Shown here one piece after another: positions 23,869 to 32,547 of a stretch of 64,000 nucleotides of DNA. A program made the translations under genes and the position numbers. The stretch lies in the NCBI GenBank assembly GCA_017616555.1, contig JAFZXZ010000017.1, forward strand, positions 1 through 64,000. The letters run 5' to 3'. The DNA comes from a bacterium (GTDB lineage Bacteria; Auribacterota; UBA3054). Each line of letters starts with the position of its first letter. Positions within the stretch are counted from its first letter, which is position 1. The notes under the pieces were generated by a model. That model saw nothing but the letters and a program-made list of their open reading frames with translations. It ran no database searches and was not told where the DNA came from.

Positions 23869-26397
23869 TCACCTGCGTCTTATAACAAGCATAGCCGCAA
23901 GCGCCATAATTAGGAGCGCCGCCGGTTCGGGAACTACACTGACCTTGACGTTGTCAACCTGGAGGCCGACTTCGCTGCCCACGCAGATACAGAACAACGT
24001 GCAGGGCACGTCGGAATCTCTGGTATAAACGTATTCCGGATAGGAGGTGGCATCGCCGATGCTGAATTCCACCAGTTTGCCCTCCAGATAGTCTATGGTG
24101 TAGCTCAGATGCGTCCAGTCTTCTGGGTAATCCGCGATGACCAAAGGATAATCCTCGTAACCAACTGCATCGGCGACAAGAATAGGCACCCCGTCCATCA
24201 GATCGGGAGCAACCCTGAGTTCGATGGAAGGATTATATTTATCATTCTGCTTCAAGTGCAGTATGGGGTTGGTAAGCCTTTCCTCATCTTCAAAGATCGC
24301 GCTCGGAATGAAGAGATCCATCTCGAATCTCACGAAGTTGTTCCTGGGAACGTCGAGGGAATGATAATAGCCTCCCCAGCCGCCGCCGGTCTCAATGCAG
24401 AGGCACTGCATATCGTTGGTGGAAAGAACATAGGCGAGGTTCCAGTCGGGGTTGTCGTTGCTCCATTCGTCCTGGCCGGTGATGTCGCCGAGGTGGAAGA
24501 AGGGCTCCTCAAAATCGGCGAAGTAATAGACGTTGCCGCAAACGAAGGAGACGATCGTCGTGCAGCAGCCGGCTTCCCCGGCGTCGATCCTCACTCTGGC
24601 GTGATAATAGTTTTCATCCAGCGCGCTTCTGTCGGGAGTGACGGTAATGGAGCCGACGTCTCTAACGGTGCCAGAGGGCCTGTTGATCTTCAAAGCGTCG
24701 TCAATATCCAGGATCTCCGCGGTGTAATCGAAACTGCCGGAGCCGCCGTTGCGAATTTCGATCGTAAAGAAGTTTTCAACGCCGCCGTTGACGTAAGACG
24801 GGGCGATAAGAGTAGCTTCCTGGGATCTCGGCACTCTCTCTATGGTAAGGTCGTCGATGGCATGAAGCGCGGTGGGGCCTGTTGGATCCCAGTCGGCGTG
24901 TCCCCAGGAGCAGAAGTAATTGCAGGAGGGGTTGGGCAGAGACCAGTTCACGAAGTTCGTGACATAGCCGTCCCATCCGAAACTAAGCAGTTTCTGAGTC
25001 TGCAGATCGAGGGTGTACTCGATGGGCACCCACTGGTCGTATGGAGCGACCGGAAAATCGCGGATGGATTTGGCGAGAGTGCTGCCGCCGCTCAGTTTGT
25101 TGATGTAGTAGAGCATGAAGCCCTCGCCGCCTTCATCGGGGACAAAGCCGGCTTCAAATTTTTCCGTAGTGCTTGAGTCTTTCTGCAAAGGGCAGACACC
25201 GGTGGCGCCGCTCGTGCTGGGCCAGTAGAGCTTGTAGCTGACTTTGACTATTAAGTTCTCATACCAGGGCTCAGGCAGATACATGCTGCAGCCGTTGTTG
25301 CCGCCCGAAAGATAATGGAACATGCATTTGCCTTCGCACTCATAGGCGTTGGTGATGACAACGTTGCCGACGTCTAAGGTCCAGCCTCTCTGGCCGACGA
25401 TAGAGCCGTCAGTCATTGTGTCGAAATCTTCTCTGAAAATGACATTGCCGCCCTGATACATGACGCTGACCACTTTTGAGCCGGCCGTTCCGCCGTCGAT
25501 AGTCATATTGCAGCGGCGGAAAGTGTCCTGGTAGCCTTCCTTGGCGGAGAGCGTAAGGACCTGGCTGTCGCTGAAAGTGCCGCTGTCTGGCGTGACAGCG
25601 AGCCACTCAGCGTCAGAGGTGACCGTGAAGGTGACGTCGCTTTCACCGCCGTTTTTAACGGTGAACTTAGCTTCCGTCTTGTCCAAGGGGATCAGCACGT
25701 CGTCGTCGCAGATGATGGCCTGGCCGGCTGGGCGGCTTACCGTCTCGATCTTAACGTCGTCGAAATAGGAAGCGGTGCAGCCTTCCAACATGGTTGACAG
25801 CTGCACGTAAAAATACAGCCTGGTCGGCTGCACGCAGCTGCCGTTGGCTGCGATCGCGCATTGCTGCGTCACGCCGTTCAAACTGACTTCCACGGCTTTG
25901 TTCTCGTTGAAGTCGTAAGTGATGGAAAGCGTGTTGGGAGTGTGGCCGTCCTTGTAGAGATTGCTGAAAGAAATGCCGCCGGGCACGCTGAACATTACGC
26001 CGGTATTGGCGCTGCAGCGAAGATAAAAATAAGGATTGCCCACCGAGTCATGAAGCGCGATCATATCGTTATCGGTCGAGCAGACGAAAGTAACTGAGAT
26101 CTTCGTAAGCTCTTTCACGGGATCATCCGGCACGTAATTGGCGCCGGGAAGCACGACCACCACGTCGTTGGGGTTACCGTCCTCGGAGCGGCTCATTTCC
26201 ATGCATTTGCCGCTAAAACCCGTAATGCCGGAGACTACCAGTGAGTTGCCGGTGAAGGATCCGAGATAGGACCACTCGTCTTGTTCCGCCATTTGCGTTC
26301 CCAATTCATAGCTCTCGAAGTCCTCTTCATAAAGCACCTTTTCGGCGGCCATGACAGAAAAAGCGCCCAAAAGAAGAAGTATCATAAGTTGTTTCAT
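23869..26397 (-). CDS. PEP-CTERM sorting-domain protein, paralogue 3 of 4
   Basis: An 842-residue paralogue of the other array members, with a signal peptide ('MKQLMILLLLGAFSVMAAE'), three LamG-like modules ('YEEDFESYELGTQMAEQDEW', 'IFREDFDTMTDGSIVGQRGW', 'YYFADFEEPFFHLGDITG'), a BACON-like domain ('AEWLAVTPDSGTF') and a C-terminal 'VPEPAALL' signal ending in Arg-Arg-Arg. I place the start at the ATG at 26397 because AAGGTG lies at a suitable distance; an in-frame GTG at 26406 would add three residues. Export followed by exosortase processing is inferred. Its second and third modules are closest to those of the 26567-29713 gene. Confidence 0.84.
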   Translation of the reverse strand: MKQLMILLLLGAFSVMAAEKVLYEEDFESYELGTQMAEQDEWSYLGSFTGNSLVVSGITGFSGKCMEMSRSEDGNPNDVVVVLPGANYVPDDPVKELTKISVTFVCSTDNDMIALHDSVGNPYFYLRCSANTGVMFSVPGGISFSNLYKDGHTPNTLSITYDFNENKAVEVSLNGVTQQCAIAANGSCVQPTRLYFYVQLSTMLEGCTASYFDDVKIETVSRPAGQAIICDDDVLIPLDKTEAKFTVKNGGESDVTFTVTSDAEWLAVTPDSGTFSDSQVLTLSAKEGYQDTFRRCNMTIDGGTAGSKVVSVMYQGGNVIFREDFDTMTDGSIVGQRGWTLDVGNVVITNAYECEGKCMFHYLSGGNNGCSMYLPEPWYENLIVKVSYKLYWPSTSGATGVCPLQKDSSTTEKFEAGFVPDEGGEGFMLYYINKLSGGSTLAKSIRDFPVAPYDQWVPIEYTLDLQTQKLLSFGWDGYVTNFVNWSLPNPSCNYFCSWGHADWDPTGPTALHAIDDLTIERVPRSQEATLIAPSYVNGGVENFFTIEIRNGGSGSFDYTAEILDIDDALKINRPSGTVRDVGSITVTPDRSALDENYYHARVRIDAGEAGCCTTIVSFVCGNVYYFADFEEPFFHLGDITGQDEWSNDNPDWNLAYVLSTNDMQCLCIETGGGWGGYYHSLDVPRNNFVRFEMDLFIPSAIFEDEERLTNPILHLKQNDKYNPSIELRVAPDLMDGVPILVADAVGYEDYPLVIADYPEDWTHLSYTIDYLEGKLVEFSIGDATSYPEYVYTRDSDVPCTLFCICVGSEVGLQVDNVKVSVVPEPAALLIMALAAMLVIRRR

Positions 26398-26514
26398 AAA
26401 AAACACCTTTGTATGTTGATTAAAAAGATTTCGCTAATCATACTTAAAATTATAAAAAACAAGGCCTTGAAAATTAATACTTCTAAAAAACCAAGATAAT
26501 TATACATTAAGAAC

Positions 26515-26548
26515 AAAAAAAGGCCCGGCAAAAGCCGGGCCCTTTTTT
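26515..26548 (-). terminator. Terminator of the 1048-residue PEP-CTERM gene (bidirectional)
   Basis: An 8-bp GC stem GGCCCGGC/GCCGGGCC with an AAAA loop is flanked by A7 and CT6, giving a U7 tail on the minus strand about 19 bases after the stop. Confidence 0.85.
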
Positions 26549-26566
26549 ACTTAGGCGATCGCTCTG

Positions 26567-29500
26567 TTATTTGCGCCTGAGCAGAGCCAGACCAAGGAGA
26601 GCGAGAAGTCCAAGGACAGCCGGTTCAGGAACCACGCTGACCTTGACGTTGTCCACCTGGAGATTGACCTGGGAGCCCACGCAGACACAGAACAAGGTGC
26701 AGGGCACGTCAGAGTCATAAGTATAGACGTAATCCGGATTCTCGGTAACGTCGCCGATACTGAATTCCACCAGTTTGCCTTCCATGTAGTCTATGGTGTA
26801 ACTCAGATGCGTCCATTCTCCGGCGTATTCCGCTATGACCAGAGGATAGTCCTCGTAGCCCACAGCGTCGCCGACCAAAATAGGCACGCCGTCCATCACA
26901 TCGGGAGCGACCCTGAGTTCGATGGAAGGCTGGTAAGTGCTATTCTGCTTCAAGTGCAGCATGGGGATGGTAAGCCTCTCGGGATCTTCAAAGATCGCGC
27001 TCGGAACGAAGAGGTCCATGTCAAAGCGCATGAAGCTGTTCTTGGGAACATCCAGGGCGTGGTAATAGCCGCCGTAGCCGCCGCCGGTCTCGATCAGGAG
27101 GCACTGCGTCGCGTTGGTGGTAAGGACGTAGGCGTTGTTGCCTTCGGGCCAGTCGTTTTCCCATTCGTCCTGGCCGGTGATATCGCCTTCCTTGAAGAAG
27201 GGTTCCTCGAAATCGGCGAAGTAATAGACGTTGCCAACTACGAAGGCCACGACGGAGGTGGCGCAGCCGGCTTCCCCGCCGTCCACTTTCACTCTGGCGC
27301 GATAGAAGTTGTTTTCAAGCTTGCTTCTGTCCGGAGTTATGTTGAGGCTGACGGATTCTTTGACTTTGCCGGTGGGATTCTCGATCGTGAGGGCGTCGTC
27401 GAGGTCGATGACCTCGGCCGTGTAGTCGAAGCTGCCGGAACCGAGGTTCTTGATGCCTATTGACAAAACAGCATTCGTGCCGCAGTTGACATACTGGTCC
27501 GCCGACAGTTTAGGAGCAGCCTCCCTGGGTATTCTTTCAATCACCAGGTCGTCCACGCCGTGCTTGGCGTTCTCGCCGGAAGGATCATAGTCGGCGTGTC
27601 CCCAGGAATTGAAGGAATGGCAATCGGGATTGGTGAGAGCCCAGTTGTTGAAGTTGGTGGTGTAGCCGTCCCAGCTGAAGCTGAGAAGCCTGTTGTCCTG
27701 GAGATCCATGGTGTAGCTGATGTCCACCCAGGTGTCGTAAGGAGCCAGGGGGAAGTTCTTGACCGATTTGTCAACGTTCTGACCGCCGCTGTATTTCATG
27801 ATGTACAAAAGCGAGAAGCCTTCGTCATCGGGCACGTAGCCGGCCTCGAATTTCTCAGTTGTTCCGGATTCCTTCTGCAGCGGGCAGACGCCGGAGGCGG
27901 CGCTGTCGCTGGGCCAGTAGAGTTTGTAGCTGACCTTGACGATCAGATTCTCATACCAGGGTTTCGGCAGATACATGCTGCAGGCGTCGTTGCCGCCGGA
28001 GATGTAGTGGAACATGCACTTGCCGTCGCACTCGTAGGCGTTGGTTACGACCACTTTGCCGACGTCCAGCGTCCAGCCTCTCTGGCCGACGATCGAGCCG
28101 TCTTCCATGTCGTTGAAGTTTTCCGCAAAAATAATGTTGCCGCCCTGATACATGACATCGACGACTTTCACGCCGGCTTCTCCGGCGTCAACGGTCATTT
28201 TGGTGCGGCGCCAGGTGTCCTGATAGCCTTCCTTGACACTGAGGGTAAGCTTTTCGGAAACGTTGAAGGAACCTTCCGACGGCGTGACAGTGAGCCATTC
28301 GCCGTCAACGGCGACTTGATAGTTGACCGTGCCGGTCTCGGGGCCGGCGTTGTAGAGATCAAAGGTCGTCTCGGTGGTATCCAGCTGAATGAGAACGGAA
28401 TTCACGCAGTTCAGCATCGGATCGTCGGAACGGTTGACCGCCTTAACTTCCACATAGTCGTAGCTGGTTTCCGCACCCTCAAGTTTGGAGGAAAGCTGGG
28501 TGGAAAGACGCAGCCTGGTTGGCTGCCCTGAACCGCCGGCAATATCGCATTCAACCGTCGTGCCGTTGCAACTGGCGCCGACTATCTTGTTGTCAAGGGA
28601 GTCGTAAGTAAAGGAAATAGTGTTCAGCGTCTTGCCGTCTGTGCTCAGATTGTCAAATTCGATGCCGGCCGGGTTGGAAGCAGCCGTTCCGGCGTCGCCG
28701 TTGCAAAGCAGATAGAACCAGCGTGTGCCGGCCATATCGTAGAAAGCGATCAGGTCAGTGCCGCTGCCGCAGATGAACTTGCAGGTGATCTTGGCATACT
28801 GGGTGCCGGGGCTCGGCGGATTGAGCTCAATGGCCGGGGTAAGCACCATGACGTAAGCGTCGGAGCCGCCCTCGGACTGGGAGAGCACCATGCCTTTGCC
28901 TTCGAAGCCTTCCAGACCGCTCGTAACCGTGGTGTTGCCGGAATAAGTGCTGAAGAAAGCCCAGCCCGGCTGTTCGGCCATCTGTGTGCCATCTTCATAG
29001 CTGTCGAAGTTCTCCAGATACATGGTGTTGGAGTCGCCTCTCGAAACGAAGTCGATGGCGGCGTTGCCATAGATGGCGCCTTCATTGCCTTCCGCCAAAG
29101 TGGAGAGCTGGGTGGAAAGACGCAGGAAGCGCGGGGCGTCGCCGGAAGCGCAGGCCGATTCGCCTTCCCAGGTCTCGTCATTCACCGTCACTTTGACCAG
29201 CTTATAAACGCCGTCGGAATAGCGCAGCGTGGCGGAGATCTCGTTCAGCGCGTCGGTCTTGACGTTCTCAAAGAGCTGGGAGGCTGGATCGGTGGCCAGC
29301 AAACCGGAAGTGTTGCAGTTGAAAAAGAAGAAGCGGTTGGTGCTCTGGCCGTAGAGAGCGAAGAGGTCCACGCCGCTGCCTGGGCAGACCGTGCCTTTCA
29401 CGACCACGTCGAAATTTCCCTGAACGTAGCCGCTTTCCGCAAGCGTCGCCCAATCCGGGCCGATGACCGGCGTCAGGATCATGTTGTAATCTTCAGATCC

Positions 29501-29713
29501 GCCTTCGCTTTTTTTGAGCTGCAGGCACTTTGTGCCGAAAGCCTCGACGATGACCGGCGCGCCGGCATAAGTCGAGAAGGTGGTGTAACCAAGATCAAGA
29601 AGATTGTCTCCGGCATCGTAGCTCGAGTAATCGTCGCCCCAATACTGGAAGGAGTAGGCCGTTGAGGCCATGAAGACCGCCGCAAGAAGCGACAGACAGA
29701 GTAACCGTTTCAT
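26567..29713 (-). CDS. PEP-CTERM sorting-domain protein with extra N-terminal module, paralogue 2 of 4
   Basis: At about 1048 residues this is the longest member of the array. Its first module (about 25-215, starting 'FQYWGDDYSSYDAGDN') is an extra copy of the LamG-like module that comes next ('MYLENFDSYEDGTQMAEQPGW'). After these it follows the family plan: BACON-like domain ('GEWLTVTPSEGSF'), module 'IFAENFNDMEDGSIVGQRGW', Ig-like spacer, module 'YYFADFEEPFFKEGDITG' and the 'VPEPAVLGLLALLGLALLRRK' type of sorting signal. The start at 29713 is chosen from the AGGAG site; a further ATG-like codon lies two codons upstream. It ends at a strong terminator. Function outside the cell is unknown. 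Confidence 0.84.
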   Translation of the reverse strand: MKRLLCLSLLAAVFMASTAYSFQYWGDDYSSYDAGDNLLDLGYTTFSTYAGAPVIVEAFGTKCLQLKKSEGGSEDYNMILTPVIGPDWATLAESGYVQGNFDVVVKGTVCPGSGVDLFALYGQSTNRFFFFNCNTSGLLATDPASQLFENVKTDALNEISATLRYSDGVYKLVKVTVNDETWEGESACASGDAPRFLRLSTQLSTLAEGNEGAIYGNAAIDFVSRGDSNTMYLENFDSYEDGTQMAEQPGWAFFSTYSGNTTVTSGLEGFEGKGMVLSQSEGGSDAYVMVLTPAIELNPPSPGTQYAKITCKFICGSGTDLIAFYDMAGTRWFYLLCNGDAGTAASNPAGIEFDNLSTDGKTLNTISFTYDSLDNKIVGASCNGTTVECDIAGGSGQPTRLRLSTQLSSKLEGAETSYDYVEVKAVNRSDDPMLNCVNSVLIQLDTTETTFDLYNAGPETGTVNYQVAVDGEWLTVTPSEGSFNVSEKLTLSVKEGYQDTWRRTKMTVDAGEAGVKVVDVMYQGGNIIFAENFNDMEDGSIVGQRGWTLDVGKVVVTNAYECDGKCMFHYISGGNDACSMYLPKPWYENLIVKVSYKLYWPSDSAASGVCPLQKESGTTEKFEAGYVPDDEGFSLLYIMKYSGGQNVDKSVKNFPLAPYDTWVDISYTMDLQDNRLLSFSWDGYTTNFNNWALTNPDCHSFNSWGHADYDPSGENAKHGVDDLVIERIPREAAPKLSADQYVNCGTNAVLSIGIKNLGSGSFDYTAEVIDLDDALTIENPTGKVKESVSLNITPDRSKLENNFYRARVKVDGGEAGCATSVVAFVVGNVYYFADFEEPFFKEGDITGQDEWENDWPEGNNAYVLTTNATQCLLIETGGGYGGYYHALDVPKNSFMRFDMDLFVPSAIFEDPERLTIPMLHLKQNSTYQPSIELRVAPDVMDGVPILVGDAVGYEDYPLVIAEYAGEWTHLSYTIDYMEGKLVEFSIGDVTENPDYVYTYDSDVPCTLFCVCVGSQVNLQVDNVKVSVVPEPAVLGLLALLGLALLRRK

Positions 29714-29758
29714 AAACACTCCTGATGGTTAGGTTGAATGTAAAACAAATTCTTTGGC

Positions 29759-29792
29759 AAAAAAAGGCCCGGCTTTCGCCGAGCCTTTTTTT
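29759..29792 (-). terminator. Terminator of the first PEP-CTERM gene of the array
   Basis: On the minus strand the RNA GGCUCGGC-GAAA-GCCGGGCC forms an 8-bp stem with one U-G pair and a GAAA tetraloop, followed by U7. Confidence 0.85.
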
Positions 29793-29801
29793 AGCGCTCT
29801 T

Positions 29802-32324
29802 TTATTTGCGTCTGATAAGAGCCAGACCAAGGAGAGCGAGCAAGCCGAAGACAGCCGGTTCAGGAACAACGCTCACTTTGACGTTGTCGAACTGGATGTT
29901 GCCGGCGTAGGTCACGCACAGGCAGAAGAGGTTGCAGCCGGCGCCCTTGTAGTTGTCATTGATGTAGGCATCCACAGGATATTCAGAATTGTCGTCGATG
30001 GTGAATTCCGTGAGCAAGCCTTCCTTGTAGTCGATGACGTAGGAAACGTGCATCCAGTCTTCCGCGTATTCGGTCGTAGAGAACATGTAGTCGTTGGCAT
30101 GGTCGAGACCATAAACGATAGGAACGCCGTCCATGAAGTCGATGTCCAGCGTAATGTCCGCGGCGGACTGGTACATGCTGTTCTGCTTGAAGTAAATGAC
30201 TTCCCTGCCGATCAGGTCTTCTCTTTCGAAGATGGCGGGCGGGAGGAAGACATCGCAGTCGAACCTGACCATGCTGTTCTCGGGAACATCCAGGGCGTGG
30301 TAATAGCCGCCGTAGCCGCCGCCGATCTCGATCATCACGGTCTGGTTGTCGTTGGTGCTCATAACATAGGCAACGTTGGCGCCGGGGTTGTTGTCGCCCC
30401 AGTCGTCCTGGCCGGCAAATTCACCAAGCGCGAAGAACGGTTCTTCAAAGTCAGCGGAGTAATAGACGCCGCCAACCACGAAGGAAACGATGGTGGTAGT
30501 GCATCCGGCGTCGCCGGCGTTGAACACTACTCTGGAGCGGTAGTAGTTGTCACCCAAGCCTTCCCTGTCCACGGTGAACGTCACTTCCTGACTATCCTCA
30601 ACGGTGCCGCTGCTCGGGGAGACCGTAACGTTTTCGGCTAGATCGAGAACTTCAGCCGTGTAGTCGAAGGAGCCCTTGCCGCCGTTCAAGACATTCACAG
30701 CAGCGCTGTCGTTAACGCCAACAGATGCAGACAAGGGAACGATCATCTTAGCGTCCGCTTCCTTTTCGACTCTTTCAACCTTAATATTGTCGATGCCATG
30801 ATTGCATTCAAGAACACCGTTGGCGTTATCCCAGACGGCATATCCCCAGGAATTGTAGAAATGGGTGTCGGGCTGCTTGAGCTGCCAATTGGTGAAGTTC
30901 GTGACAACGCCGTCCCAGCCGAAACTGAGAAGCATATTGGCCTGGAGGTCGATGGTATATTCGACTGTGACCCACTTGTCGTAGGGGGCGATGGCGAAAT
31001 TCTTGATTTTCTTAGCGCCATTGTTCTTCTGAATGTTTACCAGATAGAAACCTTCGCCGCTTTCGTCTTTCGAAACATAATTCTCGAACTTCTCGTGGCT
31101 GTTTTTCTGCAGCATACAGACGTCGGTGGCCGTGCCGTCGGAGGGCCAATACACATCAAAGGAGACCTTCACCACAAGGTTTTCATACCAACAAGCTTGC
31201 GGAAGATACATGCTGCAGGCGTTGTTGCCGCCGGCACCGTAAATGAACATGCATTTGCCGCTGCAGTCGTAGGCGTTGGAGACGATAACGTCGCCCATGT
31301 CGAGCGTCCAGCCTCTCTGACCGACGATCGAGCCGTCTTCCATATCGTCGAATTTTTCTTCAAAAATTATGTTGCCTTTGGAGCACATGACGGAAACGAC
31401 TTTCGGTTCGCCGGCGCCGCCGGAAACAGTCATGCTGCCGCGGTAGAATCCGTCGGGCATGTCTTCCTTGGCTTTCAGGGTAAGAACGGTCGAATCGGTA
31501 AACGTGCCGCTGGTGGGGGTGACTTCCAGCCAATCGGCGTCGGTGGTGACGGTGAAGTTGATCTCGCCTTCGGAGGCGCCGTTGAAGAGCGTGAACTCCG
31601 CGCTGGTGGAATCCAGGGGAATGACCGCATCGCTGTCACAGAAAATGGTGGGCTCTTCGGCACGGGCCACGTTCTCGACCTTGACGAAATCATAATAGGT
31701 GCCGGTAGCGCCTTCGATCACACCGCCAAGATACGTGGAAAGGCGCATCCTCCACGGCTGTTCGAAAGTGGTTTCCAACATAATGGAGCATTCCTGAGTC
31801 TCGCCGTTGCAAGTCACAGACGTGATCTGGTTGTTGAGATGGTCGAAAACGACTGTGATCTCGTTGGGAGTCAAACCGTCGGTGTTGAAGTTTTCAAAGG
31901 TAACGCCGCCCGGACTGGAAGCCATCAAACCGTCCGCTGCGTTCAGGTGCAGATAGAAGAAGCGGCTCATGTTCTTATCGTAAAGCGCAATAAGGTCGGT
32001 ATTGGAACCGGAGACAACTTTCGTGGAGATCTTTGTGACTTCTTTGAGAGTGCTGGCAGGCGTGGTATCGAAAGTCGGAGTCAGGACCATAACATATTCG
32101 GTGGAGCCCGTATCGGACTGGCTCAGTACCATGGCCTTGGAATCAATGTTGGGAGCATTCGTCACGACCGTGGTGTTGCCGGTGTAGTTGTTGAAGATTT
32201 CCCAGCCTTCCTGTTCGGCCATCTGGGTGCCCACTTCGTAGCTTTCAAAATCTTCCTGATAGACGACGCCGGCAAAGACCGGAACGCAGACCAGGAGCAA
32301 TAGAGCTATGAGGATTCGTTTCAT
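29802..32324 (-). CDS. PEP-CTERM sorting-domain protein, paralogue 1 of 4
   Basis: An 840-residue member with a signal peptide ('MKRILIALLLLVCVPVFAG'), three LamG-like modules ('YQEDFESYEVGTQMAEQEGW', 'IFEEKFDDMEDGSIVGQRGW', 'YYSADFEEPFFALGEFAG'), a BACON-like domain ('ADWLEVTPTSGTF') and the C-terminal signal 'VPEPAVFGLLALLGLALIRRK'. The cysteines around 'SGKCMFIYGAGGNNACSMYLP' in the second module are shared by all four paralogues. It is the promoter-proximal gene of the array, divergent from the MoxR/Bat operon, with a weak -10 (TAGAAT at 32361-32366 on the minus strand) and its own terminator. An external carbohydrate-binding or adhesive role is only an inference. Confidence 0.84.
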   Translation of the reverse strand: MKRILIALLLLVCVPVFAGVVYQEDFESYEVGTQMAEQEGWEIFNNYTGNTTVVTNAPNIDSKAMVLSQSDTGSTEYVMVLTPTFDTTPASTLKEVTKISTKVVSGSNTDLIALYDKNMSRFFYLHLNAADGLMASSPGGVTFENFNTDGLTPNEITVVFDHLNNQITSVTCNGETQECSIMLETTFEQPWRMRLSTYLGGVIEGATGTYYDFVKVENVARAEEPTIFCDSDAVIPLDSTSAEFTLFNGASEGEINFTVTTDADWLEVTPTSGTFTDSTVLTLKAKEDMPDGFYRGSMTVSGGAGEPKVVSVMCSKGNIIFEEKFDDMEDGSIVGQRGWTLDMGDVIVSNAYDCSGKCMFIYGAGGNNACSMYLPQACWYENLVVKVSFDVYWPSDGTATDVCMLQKNSHEKFENYVSKDESGEGFYLVNIQKNNGAKKIKNFAIAPYDKWVTVEYTIDLQANMLLSFGWDGVVTNFTNWQLKQPDTHFYNSWGYAVWDNANGVLECNHGIDNIKVERVEKEADAKMIVPLSASVGVNDSAAVNVLNGGKGSFDYTAEVLDLAENVTVSPSSGTVEDSQEVTFTVDREGLGDNYYRSRVVFNAGDAGCTTTIVSFVVGGVYYSADFEEPFFALGEFAGQDDWGDNNPGANVAYVMSTNDNQTVMIEIGGGYGGYYHALDVPENSMVRFDCDVFLPPAIFEREDLIGREVIYFKQNSMYQSAADITLDIDFMDGVPIVYGLDHANDYMFSTTEYAEDWMHVSYVIDYKEGLLTEFTIDDNSEYPVDAYINDNYKGAGCNLFCLCVTYAGNIQFDNVKVSVVPEPAVFGLLALLGLALIRRK

Positions 32325-32453
32325 AATAACCTCGTTGGTTTTGGTTAAGAGATGTTAAAGATTCTATCTGTCAATAATGATATGAAAAAGCAACTTATAA
32401 ATAAATATCCCTAAAAAACAGCTTTTTTTATAGATAAAACACATGGAAAACCA

Positions 32454-32470
32454 TTTGTCATTTTGACAAA
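32454..32470. promoter_or_regulatory. Inverted repeat, candidate enhancer site for a sigma-54 activator
   Basis: TTTGTCA and TGACAAA form a perfect 7-bp inverted repeat around three T. Its centre is about 85 bp upstream of the start point predicted from the sigma-54 promoter, the usual place for a bacterial enhancer-binding protein site. The binding protein is unknown. Confidence 0.5.
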
Positions 32471-32520
32471 AAGCAGCGGCGGCAAAATTTTAAGTTATGT
32501 AAATATCGTGATTTATTTTT

Positions 32521-32536
32521 TGGCACGCTTTTTGCA
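32521..32536 (+). promoter_or_regulatory. Sigma-54 (-24/-12) promoter of the MoxR/Bat operon
   Basis: TGGCACG, four bases, TTGCA matches the RpoN consensus throughout, with the GG (32522-32523) and GC (32534-32535) separated by exactly 10 bp. The predicted transcription start is at about 32547, next to the ATG at 32548. Confidence 0.75.
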
Positions 32537-32547
32537 ATATGTTCGGC

